Below, in pieces: positions 48,272 through 56,993 of a stretch of 64,000 bases of DNA. Within the stretch, counting starts at the first letter, position 1. Every line of letters begins with the position of its first letter. The DNA is from Paracoccus marinaquae. Its GTDB lineage: Bacteria > Pseudomonadota > Alphaproteobacteria > Rhodobacterales > Rhodobacteraceae. The position numbers and the translations under genes are program-made. The stretch lies in NCBI RefSeq assembly GCF_018860165.1, contig NZ_JAHKNG010000004.1:116618-180617 (forward strand), read 5' to 3'. The notes under the pieces were generated by a model that did not search any database, was not told the origin of the DNA, and worked only from the letters and a program-made list of their open reading frames with translations.

Positions 48272-48952
48272 TCAATCTCCGCCGGGCATTTCCGGCGGAT
48301 CGGGAATGACGAAATCGACCGGGTCGCTGTCGCTTTCGATATCCTCCTCATCAAACACCGGACTTGCGACGCCCGGTTCATCATCGACCCGCGGACGTTC
48401 GCGCAACGGCCCCTCGACCACGTCGACGCCATAGAGAAACCCGACATAGATCAGCAGATAGAGCAGCGAGATCATCAGAACGAAGGTGGCGACCGAGCGG
48501 GTCTTGAAGGACAGGCTGGCCAGTTCGGTCTTGACCTCGACCTCGTCGCGTTCGCTCGAGGCCCGATCGAACTGGCCGGCCTGCGCGAATTGCCAGAAGG
48601 CAAAGCAGATGCCGCTGACGCTGATCAGCATCGACACCCAGAAGATGTATTGCGAACTGCGCAGGCTCCACTGGAAATTGGTCTTCGCCTGCTCCAGCGT
48701 CCAGATCGAATATTCGAACGCGTGGCGGTTGAAGCGTTCCTCGTAATCGCTGAGCGTGATGTCCGGATCGATGGTGAAACCGGGCGCGTTCTGGCGCAGA
48801 TCCAGCCAGAACAGCAGCAGCAGAACCGCGACGGCAACCGCAATCGAGGCCGCGACATGCCATGGCTGGATCTGATTTCCGCTCTCCGGTCCGCTGCTCA
48901 TCGGAATAAACCCGTCACCCCGCGCCTTCCGCCTGTTGAACTGGCTTCTCAT
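48272..48952 (-). CDS. Hypothetical three-helix membrane protein
   Basis: This 226-residue protein has three hydrophobic helices (about 32-50, 102-121 and 154-176), a charged stretch between helices 2 and 3 (SSERDEVEVKTEL) and a very acidic C-terminal tail (178-226). I recognise no family. An ATG at 48901 is an alternative start, and neither start has a good ribosome site. It probably shares a transcript with the DUF1036-like gene. Confidence 0.6.
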   Translation of the reverse strand: MRSQFNRRKARGDGFIPMSSGPESGNQIQPWHVAASIAVAVAVLLLLFWLDLRQNAPGFTIDPDITLSDYEERFNRHAFEYSIWTLEQAKTNFQWSLRSSQYIFWVSMLISVSGICFAFWQFAQAGQFDRASSERDEVEVKTELASLSFKTRSVATFVLMISLLYLLIYVGFLYGVDVVEGPLRERPRVDDEPGVASPVFDEEDIESDSDPVDFVIPDPPEMPGGD

Positions 48953-49221
48953 GCGACACGTTCAGATGCGTTCTCCATCGTGCTGGCGCGGGACCGGCGT
49001 TGTCGGCACCGGCAGACGCCAAACAGAATGAATAAGGCGGATATATTATCTCATATTATGTTTTAATTTTACAGAATTAATATTTACATTTGCGAAATTC
49101 AAAAGTGATGATCGCGGCCACGGTTTTTCAGTGGCTTGTGAACCTGTTGCGGCGCCGCCATTTGCGCACCGCCGCGTCGCGGGGCGATCGCGGGCAGGGG
49201 ACAGGGTCCTGGGCGGGCAGG

Positions 49222-50283
49222 TCAGCGCCGTGACATGATCCGGGCCACCACCGGGGCCAGCATGATGACGATCACGATGCGCAGGATGTGATGGCTGACC
49301 ACATAGGCCAGATCGGCGCCGGCAAGGATGGCGATCACCACCATCTCGGCCTGTCCGCCGGGCAGGAAGGCGAGGAAGGCGTCCAGCGCCGGGGCGATCT
49401 GCAACTGCACGATGATCTCGAAGAAGATCAGGCTGATCCCGGCAAGGGCGATGGCATAGACCAGCCCCGCGGTGACATCGATCCGCAACTCGCGCGCGGT
49501 GATCCCGGCATACTGGATGCCGACCGCGATGCCGATGAAGAACTGTGCTGCCTGGATGATCTCGGCCGGCGGGCGGTGGGTAATGATGCCGGTCAGCGAC
49601 AGCACCGTGGTCAGGATCATCGGCCCAAGGATCGAGGCGCCGAACAGGCCGATCCGCTCGGCGATCTTCCAGCCGAAGAAACCGGCGGCGACCATGATGG
49701 CGATCTCGACCGGGTCGGTCGCCCGGATCGAGTCGCCCGGCGGCCGCGACAGATCGACCCCCCAATAGGCGTTCATGATCAGCGGGCCGACGGTCACGAT
49801 CACCAGCACCCGCGTCGCATGGATCAGCGACAGCGCCCGGACATCGCCGCCCGCCTCCTGGCCGAAGACCAGCATGTCCTGCAGCCCGCCCGGCATGGCC
49901 GCATACCACGCGGTCGGATGGTCGAAGCCGAAGCCGCGCCGGAACAGCGGATAGCCGACCATCGCGATCACCGCGATGAAGGCCGGCACGAAGATCAGCG
50001 AGGCGGCGATGCCGGGCAGCCCGGCCAGCACCTCGGGCGTGATCGAGGCCCCGACCGCGACGCCCAGAAAGGTGCGCATGAAGACGCCGAACTGCCCGGC
50101 CCCGGCCAGCGGCGCGCCCGCAAGGGCGGCGATGAGGCAGGCCAGCATCGGCCCCAGCAGCAGCGGCAGGGGCAGGTTCGACATCAGGAACGCAGCCGCC
50201 CCGACCGCAGCAATGGCGAAGGTCAGCGCGCGTTTCCTAAGCAATCTCAAGCTCTTCCAGAAGGGCCGCGTATTGCGCGCCAT
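49222..50283 (-). CDS. AbrB/AidB-type membrane protein (Pfam AbrB, ammonia monooxygenase-like)
   Basis: This integral membrane protein of up to 353 residues has eight to ten hydrophobic segments, arranged as two similar halves: LPLPLLLGPMLACLIAAL and a later GASILGPMILTTVLSL. It contains the family pattern TAWYAAMPGGLQDMLVFGQEAGGD. Despite the family name it is not a DNA-binding AbrB, and its transport substrate is unknown. The listed start overlaps DUF4387 by 47 bases. A TTG at 50244 with GGAAGAG upstream may be the true start. It closes the tct-atuA operon. Confidence 0.8.
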   Translation of the reverse strand: MARNTRPFWKSLRLLRKRALTFAIAAVGAAAFLMSNLPLPLLLGPMLACLIAALAGAPLAGAGQFGVFMRTFLGVAVGASITPEVLAGLPGIAASLIFVPAFIAVIAMVGYPLFRRGFGFDHPTAWYAAMPGGLQDMLVFGQEAGGDVRALSLIHATRVLVIVTVGPLIMNAYWGVDLSRPPGDSIRATDPVEIAIMVAAGFFGWKIAERIGLFGASILGPMILTTVLSLTGIITHRPPAEIIQAAQFFIGIAVGIQYAGITARELRIDVTAGLVYAIALAGISLIFFEIIVQLQIAPALDAFLAFLPGGQAEMVVIAILAGADLAYVVSHHILRIVIVIMLAPVVARIMSRR

Positions 50284-50536
50284 GCATGTCGCGATCCTCG
50301 GCCGAGCCCTGCACGACCGGGCGCGGCAGGCTGAACTTGACCACCCGCAGTTCCTCGATGTCGAAGCGTTTCAGCAATTGCTCGGGCACGTCGTAAAGCG
50401 CGGCGACGGCGCTGCTGGACAGCGCCTGCCGGACCTGGCCAAACACCTCGGGGCGGTCGCAGAAGATATCGATCGTGACCCAGAACGGCCCGGCATTCTT
50501 GGACCGCACCTTCAGAACCATATCACCCAGTCTCAT
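50237..50536 (-). CDS. DUF4387 family protein
   Basis: This 99-residue soluble protein matches DUF4387: VLKVRSKNAGPFWVTIDIFC, LYDVPEQLLKRFDIEELRVVKFSLPRPVVQGS and DRDMHGAQ. The family nearly always follows an AtuA-like gene, as here with a four-base overlap, and the two probably act as one enzyme or complex. No catalytic activity is established. Confidence 0.85.
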   Translation of the reverse strand: MRLGDMVLKVRSKNAGPFWVTIDIFCDRPEVFGQVRQALSSSAVAALYDVPEQLLKRFDIEELRVVKFSLPRPVVQGSAEDRDMHGAQYAALLEELEIA

Positions 50537-51894
50537 GCCGGAACCTCCGCGCCGATCTCGCTGACTTCAAGCCGGAAGGCCGCCATCGGGTCATCCAGAT
50601 GCATCACATGGTTCAGCGCGAATTCATACAGCGCGCCGCGGTCGGTGGTGGCCGGCGAATAGGGGAAGGCGAAGGTCGGCAGTTCCTCGTCGTCGGTCAG
50701 CGGGTAATGCAGCACGAAGGGGTTGATCAGCTTGCCGATCTCGCCGGCCTCGGCCTGGCTGCGGGCGGTGATGATGCCCAGAACGCCGACCTCGACCGGA
50801 TCGCCGCTGCGGTTCTCGAGCCCGCCGAGGGCGCCGTTCACGCCGATCAGCCGGAATTCGAGGCCGTAATCACCGGTGGTCAGGCCCATCCGCGTCTCGA
50901 TCTCGCTGGTCAGGAAGCCGGTCAGCCGGTCGATCCATGCCTGCGCGTTCCGGACATAATGGGCGTTGCGCAGGATGGCGAGGATCGTGGTCTGGTAGCC
51001 GGCGATCCGTGCCCCCTCCAGCTTGACGGTGTAGGGGCCGGGGATCCAGCGCGAGCCCTCGACCCGGACGCGGCGGGGGTCGAGCGCGGTATAGCGCGCG
51101 CCCGTCACGTCCAGATGCCCGCCCGGCTCATAGAGACGGAACGGGTCCGAGTTCTCGTAGAGCATGTGGGCCGAGACCGAATGCGGGGTGCAGGCGGCGG
51201 TTTCGGCCAGTGGCTCGACCGTGAAGCCGGTCTCGTCGAAATCGACCATGATCACGCCCGAGGTCGGGTTGGTCGAACACAGCGCCCCGCATTCGGCGAT
51301 CTTGGCACCGTGCCAGGCCCCGCCCGCCGCGTCGCCGCGCGACAAGGGCAGGGCGGCGATGGTGGCGGTGTCGGTGGTCCGCCCGGCGATGACGATATCG
51401 GCGCCGGTAGCCAGCGCCGCCTGAATCTGCTCGGCCCCGGCCAGGGCCACGACGTTCGACAGATCGTCCAGCCGGATTTCGGGGGCCGGGGTCAGCGGGT
51501 CGATGCGGCCGGCCTGCAGGGCCTGCGCCACGCGGGCGATGGGCTGGCCGGAATAGAGCCTTGCGATCCTCAGCGACTGGCCCAGTTCGCGGGCCAGTTC
51601 GACGGTGATCTCGTACATCCAGTCCACGGTGGAATCGGTGCCGCAGGTGCCCGCGGTGCCGATCACCAGGGGAACGCCGGCCTCGGCGCGGGCGGCCATC
51701 AGGGTCCGCCATTCCGATTTCGTGGCGGCGCGGGAGTATTTCGAGACCCCGGCGCCAAGGCTGAAGGGCCCACTGTCAGTGGACCCTCCGTCGATACAGA
51801 TGATGTCGGGCTTCATGGCGACACCGCGCGCCAGCGCCTTGCGGTCGAAACCCAGTCCCAGCACGCCCGAAGGCACCAGTACGCGTGTCGTCAT
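50533..51894 (-). CDS. AtuA-family (acyclic terpene utilisation-like) protein
   Basis: This 453-residue soluble protein matches the AtuA/DUF1446 family: CIDGGSTDSGPFSLGAG near the start, IGTAGTCGTDSTVDWMYEI and IVIAGRTTDTATIAALP. AtuA itself is named from the citronellol pathway, but most members, including those beside TctABC, are uncharacterised. A hydroxy- or carboxylic-acid substrate is more likely here than a terpene because of the transporter context. It is one base from tctA. Confidence 0.83.
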   Translation of the reverse strand: MTTRVLVPSGVLGLGFDRKALARGVAMKPDIICIDGGSTDSGPFSLGAGVSKYSRAATKSEWRTLMAARAEAGVPLVIGTAGTCGTDSTVDWMYEITVELARELGQSLRIARLYSGQPIARVAQALQAGRIDPLTPAPEIRLDDLSNVVALAGAEQIQAALATGADIVIAGRTTDTATIAALPLSRGDAAGGAWHGAKIAECGALCSTNPTSGVIMVDFDETGFTVEPLAETAACTPHSVSAHMLYENSDPFRLYEPGGHLDVTGARYTALDPRRVRVEGSRWIPGPYTVKLEGARIAGYQTTILAILRNAHYVRNAQAWIDRLTGFLTSEIETRMGLTTGDYGLEFRLIGVNGALGGLENRSGDPVEVGVLGIITARSQAEAGEIGKLINPFVLHYPLTDDEELPTFAFPYSPATTDRGALYEFALNHVMHLDDPMAAFRLEVSEIGAEVPA

Positions 51895-51895
51895 C

Positions 51896-53422
51896 TCAGT
51901 CCTCGTTCAGGCTCGGGTCGGTTTCGGGAAGCGGCGGGGTCTTCAGCACCTTGCGCAGGAAGATCGGCGCCAGGAAGCCGGCCAAGGCGGCGATCCACAA
52001 CCCGATCGCGATAGGCGTGCTGAAGAGGAAGGTCCAGTCGCCATTCGACAATACCATGGCACGGCGCAGGTTGTCCTCCATCGCGTTGCCCAAGAGGATG
52101 CCGAGGATCACCGGAACGGTGGGGATATCCAGCTTGCGCATGATATAGCCCAGTGCCCCGAAGCCGACCATCATCAGCATGTCGTAGCTGGAGCCAGTCA
52201 GCGAGTAGATGCCGACAAAGGCCACCATCGTCACGCCCGGCAGCAGGATCCAGGCCGGCACCGACAGGATGTGCACGAAGACCTTCACCATCGGCACGTT
52301 CATCAGCAGCAGCACGACGTTGGCGATCAGCAGCGCCGCGATCAGCGACCAGACCACCTCGGGCCGTTCGGTGAACAGCAGCGGGCCGGGGGTGATGTTC
52401 AGCGTCAGCAGCAGCGCCAGCAGAACGGCGGTGGTCCCCGATCCGGGCACGCCCAGCGTCAGCATCGGCACCAGCGCACCACCTGCGGCGGCATTGTTGC
52501 CGGCCTCGGGGGCGGCCACGCCGCGCGGATTGCCCTTGCCGAAGGTCGACTTGTCGCGGGCCGAGGATTTTTCCGCCATATAGGCCAGGAACGATCCCAG
52601 CGAGGCCCCCGCACCCGGCAGCACGCCGGCCACGAAGCCGATGCCGGTGCCGCGCAGCATGGCGCCGGTCGTGTCCTTCAGCATCCGCCAGGGCACCAGG
52701 ATCTTGCCCAGCTTCACGCCGATGGCACTGTCCTTGCCGTGGGTCTCGATGAAGAAGAACACCTCGGCGACGGCGAACAGGCCGACGATGGCGACCAGGA
52801 AGTCGACGCCGTCCATCAGGTGCATCTCACCGAAGGTGAAGCGCGGCATGCCGGTGGTCTGGTCCATCCCGATCATGGCGATGGCAAGGCCGATGGCCGC
52901 AGCCAGGGCCGCCTTGGCCTGATTGTTCGAGCCGATCCCGCCCAGCGTGCAGAAGGCCAGCATGTAGAGGGCGAAATACTCGGCCGGGCCGAACTGGAAG
53001 GCCACCTGCGCCAGATAGGGCGCAAAGATCATCAGCCCGATCGTCGCGAGGAACGCGCCCACGAAGGAGGCCACGCCCGAAATCACCAGCGCCTCGCCGG
53101 CCTTGCCCTGCCGGGCCATCGGATAGCCGTCCAGCGTGGTCATCATCGCCGGCTCGTCGCCCGGGATGTTCAGCAGGATCGAACTGATCCGGCCGCCATA
53201 CATGGCCCCGTAATAGACCGAGGTCAGCAGCACCAGCGCCGAGATGGCGTCAAGCCCCATCGAGAAAGAGATCGGGATCAGCAGCGCCACGCCGTTCGAT
53301 GGCCCGAGGCCGGGCAGGGCGCCGATGATGGTGCCGACAAAGCAGCCGATCACCGCCAGAAGCAGCGTATAAGGCGAGGCGGCGATCTCGAACCCCATCG
53401 CCAGGTTTGCAAGGATGTCCAT
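51896..53422 (-). CDS. tctA: Tripartite tricarboxylate transporter large permease subunit
   Basis: This 508-residue permease has about 12 hydrophobic segments and TctA signatures: GALPGLGPSNGVALLIPISF, MMTTLDGYPMARQGKAGEAL and GVAAPEAGNNAAAGGALVPMLTLGVPGSGTTAVLL. It forms the membrane channel with TctB and receives substrate from TctC. Na+ or H+ coupling is known for the family. The substrate here is unknown. Confidence 0.94.
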   Translation of the reverse strand: MDILANLAMGFEIAASPYTLLLAVIGCFVGTIIGALPGLGPSNGVALLIPISFSMGLDAISALVLLTSVYYGAMYGGRISSILLNIPGDEPAMMTTLDGYPMARQGKAGEALVISGVASFVGAFLATIGLMIFAPYLAQVAFQFGPAEYFALYMLAFCTLGGIGSNNQAKAALAAAIGLAIAMIGMDQTTGMPRFTFGEMHLMDGVDFLVAIVGLFAVAEVFFFIETHGKDSAIGVKLGKILVPWRMLKDTTGAMLRGTGIGFVAGVLPGAGASLGSFLAYMAEKSSARDKSTFGKGNPRGVAAPEAGNNAAAGGALVPMLTLGVPGSGTTAVLLALLLTLNITPGPLLFTERPEVVWSLIAALLIANVVLLLMNVPMVKVFVHILSVPAWILLPGVTMVAFVGIYSLTGSSYDMLMMVGFGALGYIMRKLDIPTVPVILGILLGNAMEDNLRRAMVLSNGDWTFLFSTPIAIGLWIAALAGFLAPIFLRKVLKTPPLPETDPSLNED

Positions 53423-53425
53423 GGC

Positions 53426-53869
53426 TCAGATCCCCCAGCCAGCGGGCAGGCCGCGCAGGCCCAGACCCAGAACGAGACGGAACAGCACCCAAAGCCCGAT
53501 GCCCAGGCCGATGCCGGTGATTGCGGCGCGGGCGGGCCGGCCGCCGATCTGCCAGCTCAAGACGCCCGAGGCGATGGCGGTGGGGATGATGAAGCCGACC
53601 GGCGTGATCGCATAGGCATAGCCGATCAGCACCAGCAGCGCCAAGCCCAGCTGCGCCAGCATCGGCCCCGCGGGCCATTCGGCGTCCGGGTCCGGGCGCA
53701 GGATCATCGCCACCGAGCACAGGATCATCACCGTGGCGATGATATAGGGAAAGATGCGCGGTCCCACCGGGTCGGTCATGAAGCTGTCTTCGATCTGGCT
53801 GGCACTGAGGATATACCCCAGTGCCAGCACGATCATGACCGCTCCGAAAATACGGTCACCACGGATCAT
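53426..53869 (-). CDS. tctB: Tripartite tricarboxylate transporter small subunit
   Basis: This 147-residue membrane protein has four hydrophobic segments (about 9-22, 33-50, 70-92 and 105-130), as in TctB. It shows little conserved sequence, which is normal for the family. It starts inside the tctC stop (four-base overlap) and ends three bases before tctA. Confidence 0.88.
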   Translation of the reverse strand: MIRGDRIFGAVMIVLALGYILSASQIEDSFMTDPVGPRIFPYIIATVMILCSVAMILRPDPDAEWPAGPMLAQLGLALLVLIGYAYAITPVGFIIPTAIASGVLSWQIGGRPARAAITGIGLGIGLWVLFRLVLGLGLRGLPAGWGI

Positions 53870-54825
53870 TTCAGCAACCCGATTTCTTTCGAGACTGCTT
53901 GAATCTGCGCGATGTTGTCGGCCACGAAGGTCTCGAACTCGGCACCGAAGATGTCATAGGGGGCAAGGCCGTTCTCGGCCATGATGCTCTGCCACTGTTC
54001 GCTGGCGCCGACCTTCTTCAGCATCTCGACCCATTCGTTATAGCGCTCGTCGCTGATATCCTTGGGCACATAGACGCCGCGCCAGTTCATGGCGACGATA
54101 TCGACGCCCTGTTCCTTGGCGGTCGGCACGTCGTCGAAGCCCGCGACGCGCTCTTCCGACAGCACCGCGATCGGGCGCACGTCGCCCGAGCGGATGAAGC
54201 CGGTGATCTCGGACAGGTCGCCCGTCATCGCCTGGGCGAAGCCGCCTACCGTCTGGGTGATGGCGTCGGCGCCGCCGTCAAGGCCGATATACTTGACCTG
54301 CCGGGCCTCGGTGAAGCCGGCCTTGTCCAGCATCATCAGCACCTTCAGGTGATCGAACCCGCCCACGGCCGAGCCGCCGGCAAAGGCCACCTTCGAGGGA
54401 TCGGCCTTCACCGCCTCGACCAGATCGTTGAGGTTCTGGTAGGGCGCGTCATTGGCCACGACGATCACGCCGGGATCACCGCCGATCGAGCCGACCCAGC
54501 GGACCTGGTCGGCGGTCGCGCCGGCAAAGGCGTTCTGCGCCAGGCGGGTGGTGGTGGCCGAGGAGGCCGCCACGAAGACCTCGGGGTCGTCGTTGCGGTC
54601 GCCCACGACATGCGTATAGGCCACGCCGCCGCCGGCACCCGAGAGGTTCGTCACCTGCACCATGTTCGGCACTTCGCCCAGTTCGGTCAGGATCCGGCCG
54701 ACCTGGCGGCAGGTGAAGTCCCAGCCGCCGCCGGGATTGGCCGGGGCGATGCATTCCTCGGCGGCCGCGGGAATGGCGGCACTCGTCATCAGCGCGGCAA
54801 TGGCCGCACGGCTCAGGTATTTCAT
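53866..54825 (-). CDS. tctC: Tripartite tricarboxylate transporter substrate-binding protein
   Basis: This 319-residue periplasmic protein has a signal peptide ending AAIPAAAEE. The TctC motifs are APANPGGGWDFTCR near the N-terminus, VPNMVQVTNLSGAGGGVAYTHVV and FAGGSAVGGFDHLKVLMM. The APANPGGGWD loop often contacts a substrate carboxylate. It is the first gene of the minus-strand operon and divergent from tctD across a 105-base gap with an inverted repeat. Confidence 0.93.
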   Translation of the reverse strand: MKYLSRAAIAALMTSAAIPAAAEECIAPANPGGGWDFTCRQVGRILTELGEVPNMVQVTNLSGAGGGVAYTHVVGDRNDDPEVFVAASSATTTRLAQNAFAGATADQVRWVGSIGGDPGVIVVANDAPYQNLNDLVEAVKADPSKVAFAGGSAVGGFDHLKVLMMLDKAGFTEARQVKYIGLDGGADAITQTVGGFAQAMTGDLSEITGFIRSGDVRPIAVLSEERVAGFDDVPTAKEQGVDIVAMNWRGVYVPKDISDERYNEWVEMLKKVGASEQWQSIMAENGLAPYDIFGAEFETFVADNIAQIQAVSKEIGLLK

Positions 54826-54891
54826 TCTATCCTCCCAATGAAGGCGCCCAGAGGGGCGCGGACTTGCAGGTTACAAAATTTGCTGAGAAGC

Positions 54892-54907
54892 TGACACCAA
54901 CCTGTCA
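54892..54907. promoter_or_regulatory. Inverted repeat between tctC and tctD
   Basis: TGACA-CCAACC-TGTCA is a perfect 5-bp inverted repeat in the shared divergent promoter region. It is placed where a TctD dimer could control both the tctCBA operon and its own gene. This is inferred from position only. Confidence 0.45.
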
Positions 54908-54930
54908 CGAAATGCGAAAAAAGCGGATGC

Positions 54931-55596
54931 ATGCGGTTTCTTCTGGTCGAGGATAGCGACGATCTGGCGGCGGCGGTCGCCTCGCGGCTGGCGATGGATG
55001 GCCACGGCGTGGACCGTGCGGCCACGCTGGCCGAGGCGAAGGAATATCTGGAAAGCGCGCCTTACGACCTGATCTTGCTGGATATCAGCCTGCCGGATGG
55101 CGACGGGCGCGAATTTCTGGCGCGCGAGCGCGGCGCCCGGCGCGAGACGCCGGTAATCATGATGACGGCCAGCGCCTCGGTCAACGACCGGGTCAACACG
55201 CTGGATCAGGGCGCCGACGACTACATCACCAAACCCTTCGATTTCGCCGAGCTTCAGGCCCGTTGCCGCGCCGTGCTGCGCCGTCATGCCGGCGCCGCCG
55301 ACAGCCGCCTGCAATATGCGGGCTTCACCTTCGATGCGCTGGCCGCGACACTGACGGTCGGCGATGAGGTGCGCGAATTGCGCGCCCGCGAATTGCGGCT
55401 GCTGGAGATCCTGCTGTCGCGTCCCGGCCAGATCTTTTCCAAGCCGCATCTGATCGACCGGCTGTTTTCCTTTGACGAGGAGGTCAGCGACAACGCCATC
55501 GAGGTCTATGTCGGCCGGTTGCGGCGCAAGCTGGACGGCTCGGGCGCGCGGCTCGAAACCATGCGCGGCGTGGGCTACCGGCTGATCCCGGAATGA
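54931..55596 (+). CDS. tctD: Response regulator TctD (OmpR family)
   Basis: This 221-residue regulator has an N-terminal receiver with phospho-acceptor Asp51 in LLDISLPDGDGREF and KPFDFAELQAR. A C-terminal OmpR-type winged helix (about 125-220) ends VEVYVGRLRRKLDGSGARLETMRGVGYRL. It is expected to activate the divergent transport operon when the TctE ligand is present. It overlaps tctE by four bases (ATGA). Confidence 0.92.
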   Translation: MRFLLVEDSDDLAAAVASRLAMDGHGVDRAATLAEAKEYLESAPYDLILLDISLPDGDGREFLARERGARRETPVIMMTASASVNDRVNTLDQGADDYITKPFDFAELQARCRAVLRRHAGAADSRLQYAGFTFDALAATLTVGDEVRELRARELRLLEILLSRPGQIFSKPHLIDRLFSFDEEVSDNAIEVYVGRLRRKLDGSGARLETMRGVGYRLIPE

Positions 55597-56993
55597 AACC
55601 CGCCGCAGCCTCTCCGGCCGGATTCTCGCTTCGACGGCGGCTGGTCTGGCAATTCGCCGCCCTGTCGCTGCTGCTGGTCGTGGCGCTGTTCTTCGCCGTG
55701 CGCTTTGCGGCCGAACGCGCCTCGCGCGCCAGCCAGGACGCGGTGCTGGGCGCGGCCGTGATCTCGGTCGGCGACGGTATCCGGGCCGTGGAGGAGGAAC
55801 TGGAACTGGATCTGCCCTATGCCACCTTCTCGATGCTGGGCGCGATGGGAAACGAGCGGATTTTCTACAGCCTCAGCACCGGAGACGGGCTGGTGACGGG
55901 CTATGACGACCTGCCGCAACCCCAGGTGACGCCGGGCGACCTGTCGCCGGTCTTCTATGGTGCCGACTACCGGGGCAGCCGGCTGCGGCTGGCGGCGCTG
56001 ACGCGCCGCGTGCTGCTGGGGCAGCGGATCGAGGAAATCACCGTGGTCCTGGGCCAGACCCGATACGGGCAGGCCGCCATTGCCCGCGACACCGCCCGCA
56101 GCGCGGCATGGATCGGGCTGGGCTTTCTGGCGCTGACGGTGCCGGTGGCGCTGTGGGCGGCGCGCGCCGTGATCCGTCCGGTGGATCGGCTGGCCGAGGC
56201 GGTGACCCGGCGCGGGCCGCAGGATCTGCGCCCGGTCCTGCATCCGGCCCCGCGCGAACTGGTGCCGCTGATGGGGGCGCTGAACGGCTTCATCGCCCGG
56301 CTGCGCGGCGCGCTGCAACTGGCCGAGACCTTCATCTTCGAAGCCGCCCACCGCATCCGCACGCCGCTGTCGCTGGTCCGCACCGAGGCCGAGATGGCGC
56401 TGGCCGAAACCACGGACGAGGCCCTGCGGCAGCGCCTGCGCCGCATGGTCCGGGCCATCGGCGAAAGCAGCCGCTCGGCCAACCAGATCCTCGATCATGC
56501 GATGGTGCTCTATCGCAGCGACCAGTTCATGGCCGAGCCGGTCGATGTCGCGGCGCTGGCCGGATCGGTCCTGCGCTCGGTCCGCGCGGTGGCCGAGATG
56601 CGCGATATCGAGATGCGCGCCGAGGGGCTGGATCAGCCCTGTCCGGTCTTGGGCGACGCACGCATGATCGAGGTGGCGCTGCGCAACATCCTCGACAATG
56701 CCGTGAAGTTTTCCCCCGACGAGGGCAATGTCCTGCTGCGCCTGTCCCGCGATGGCGGCATGGCCCGGATCGAGGTCACCGATCAGGGCAGGGGGCTTGT
56801 CGCAGGCGATGCCGACCTGACCGGCCGTTTCCGGCGCGGCAGCAATGTCGGCGATGTCGTCGGCTCGGGCCTTGGCCTGACCATCGTCACCGAAGTCGCG
56901 GCCGCGCATGGCGGCCGTTTCACCCTGTCCCCCAGACCGGAGAAAGGCACATGCGCGACCTTGTTCTTGCCGCTGTCCTCGGCCTCGGCCTGA
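55593..56993 (+). CDS. tctE: Sensor histidine kinase TctE
   Basis: This 466-residue inner-membrane kinase has TM1 at about 22-44, a periplasmic sensor (about 45-168), TM2 at about 170-192, a HAMP segment and a HisKA domain. The phosphorylated His253 lies in FEAAHRIRTPLSL. The HATPase has N-box NILDNAVKFSP and the G-box VVGSGLGLTIV. It should sense the transported acid and phosphorylate TctD. Its 3' end overlaps the following binding-protein gene by 43 bases. Confidence 0.93.
   Translation: MKPAAASPAGFSLRRRLVWQFAALSLLLVVALFFAVRFAAERASRASQDAVLGAAVISVGDGIRAVEEELELDLPYATFSMLGAMGNERIFYSLSTGDGLVTGYDDLPQPQVTPGDLSPVFYGADYRGSRLRLAALTRRVLLGQRIEEITVVLGQTRYGQAAIARDTARSAAWIGLGFLALTVPVALWAARAVIRPVDRLAEAVTRRGPQDLRPVLHPAPRELVPLMGALNGFIARLRGALQLAETFIFEAAHRIRTPLSLVRTEAEMALAETTDEALRQRLRRMVRAIGESSRSANQILDHAMVLYRSDQFMAEPVDVAALAGSVLRSVRAVAEMRDIEMRAEGLDQPCPVLGDARMIEVALRNILDNAVKFSPDEGNVLLRLSRDGGMARIEVTDQGRGLVAGDADLTGRFRRGSNVGDVVGSGLGLTIVTEVAAAHGGRFTLSPRPEKGTCATLFLPLSSASA

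Noticed and set aside
51605..53902. 765-codon plus-strand open frame
   Set aside because: It is antisense to atuA and tctA, with low-complexity His/Gln/Arg composition and no ribosome site.
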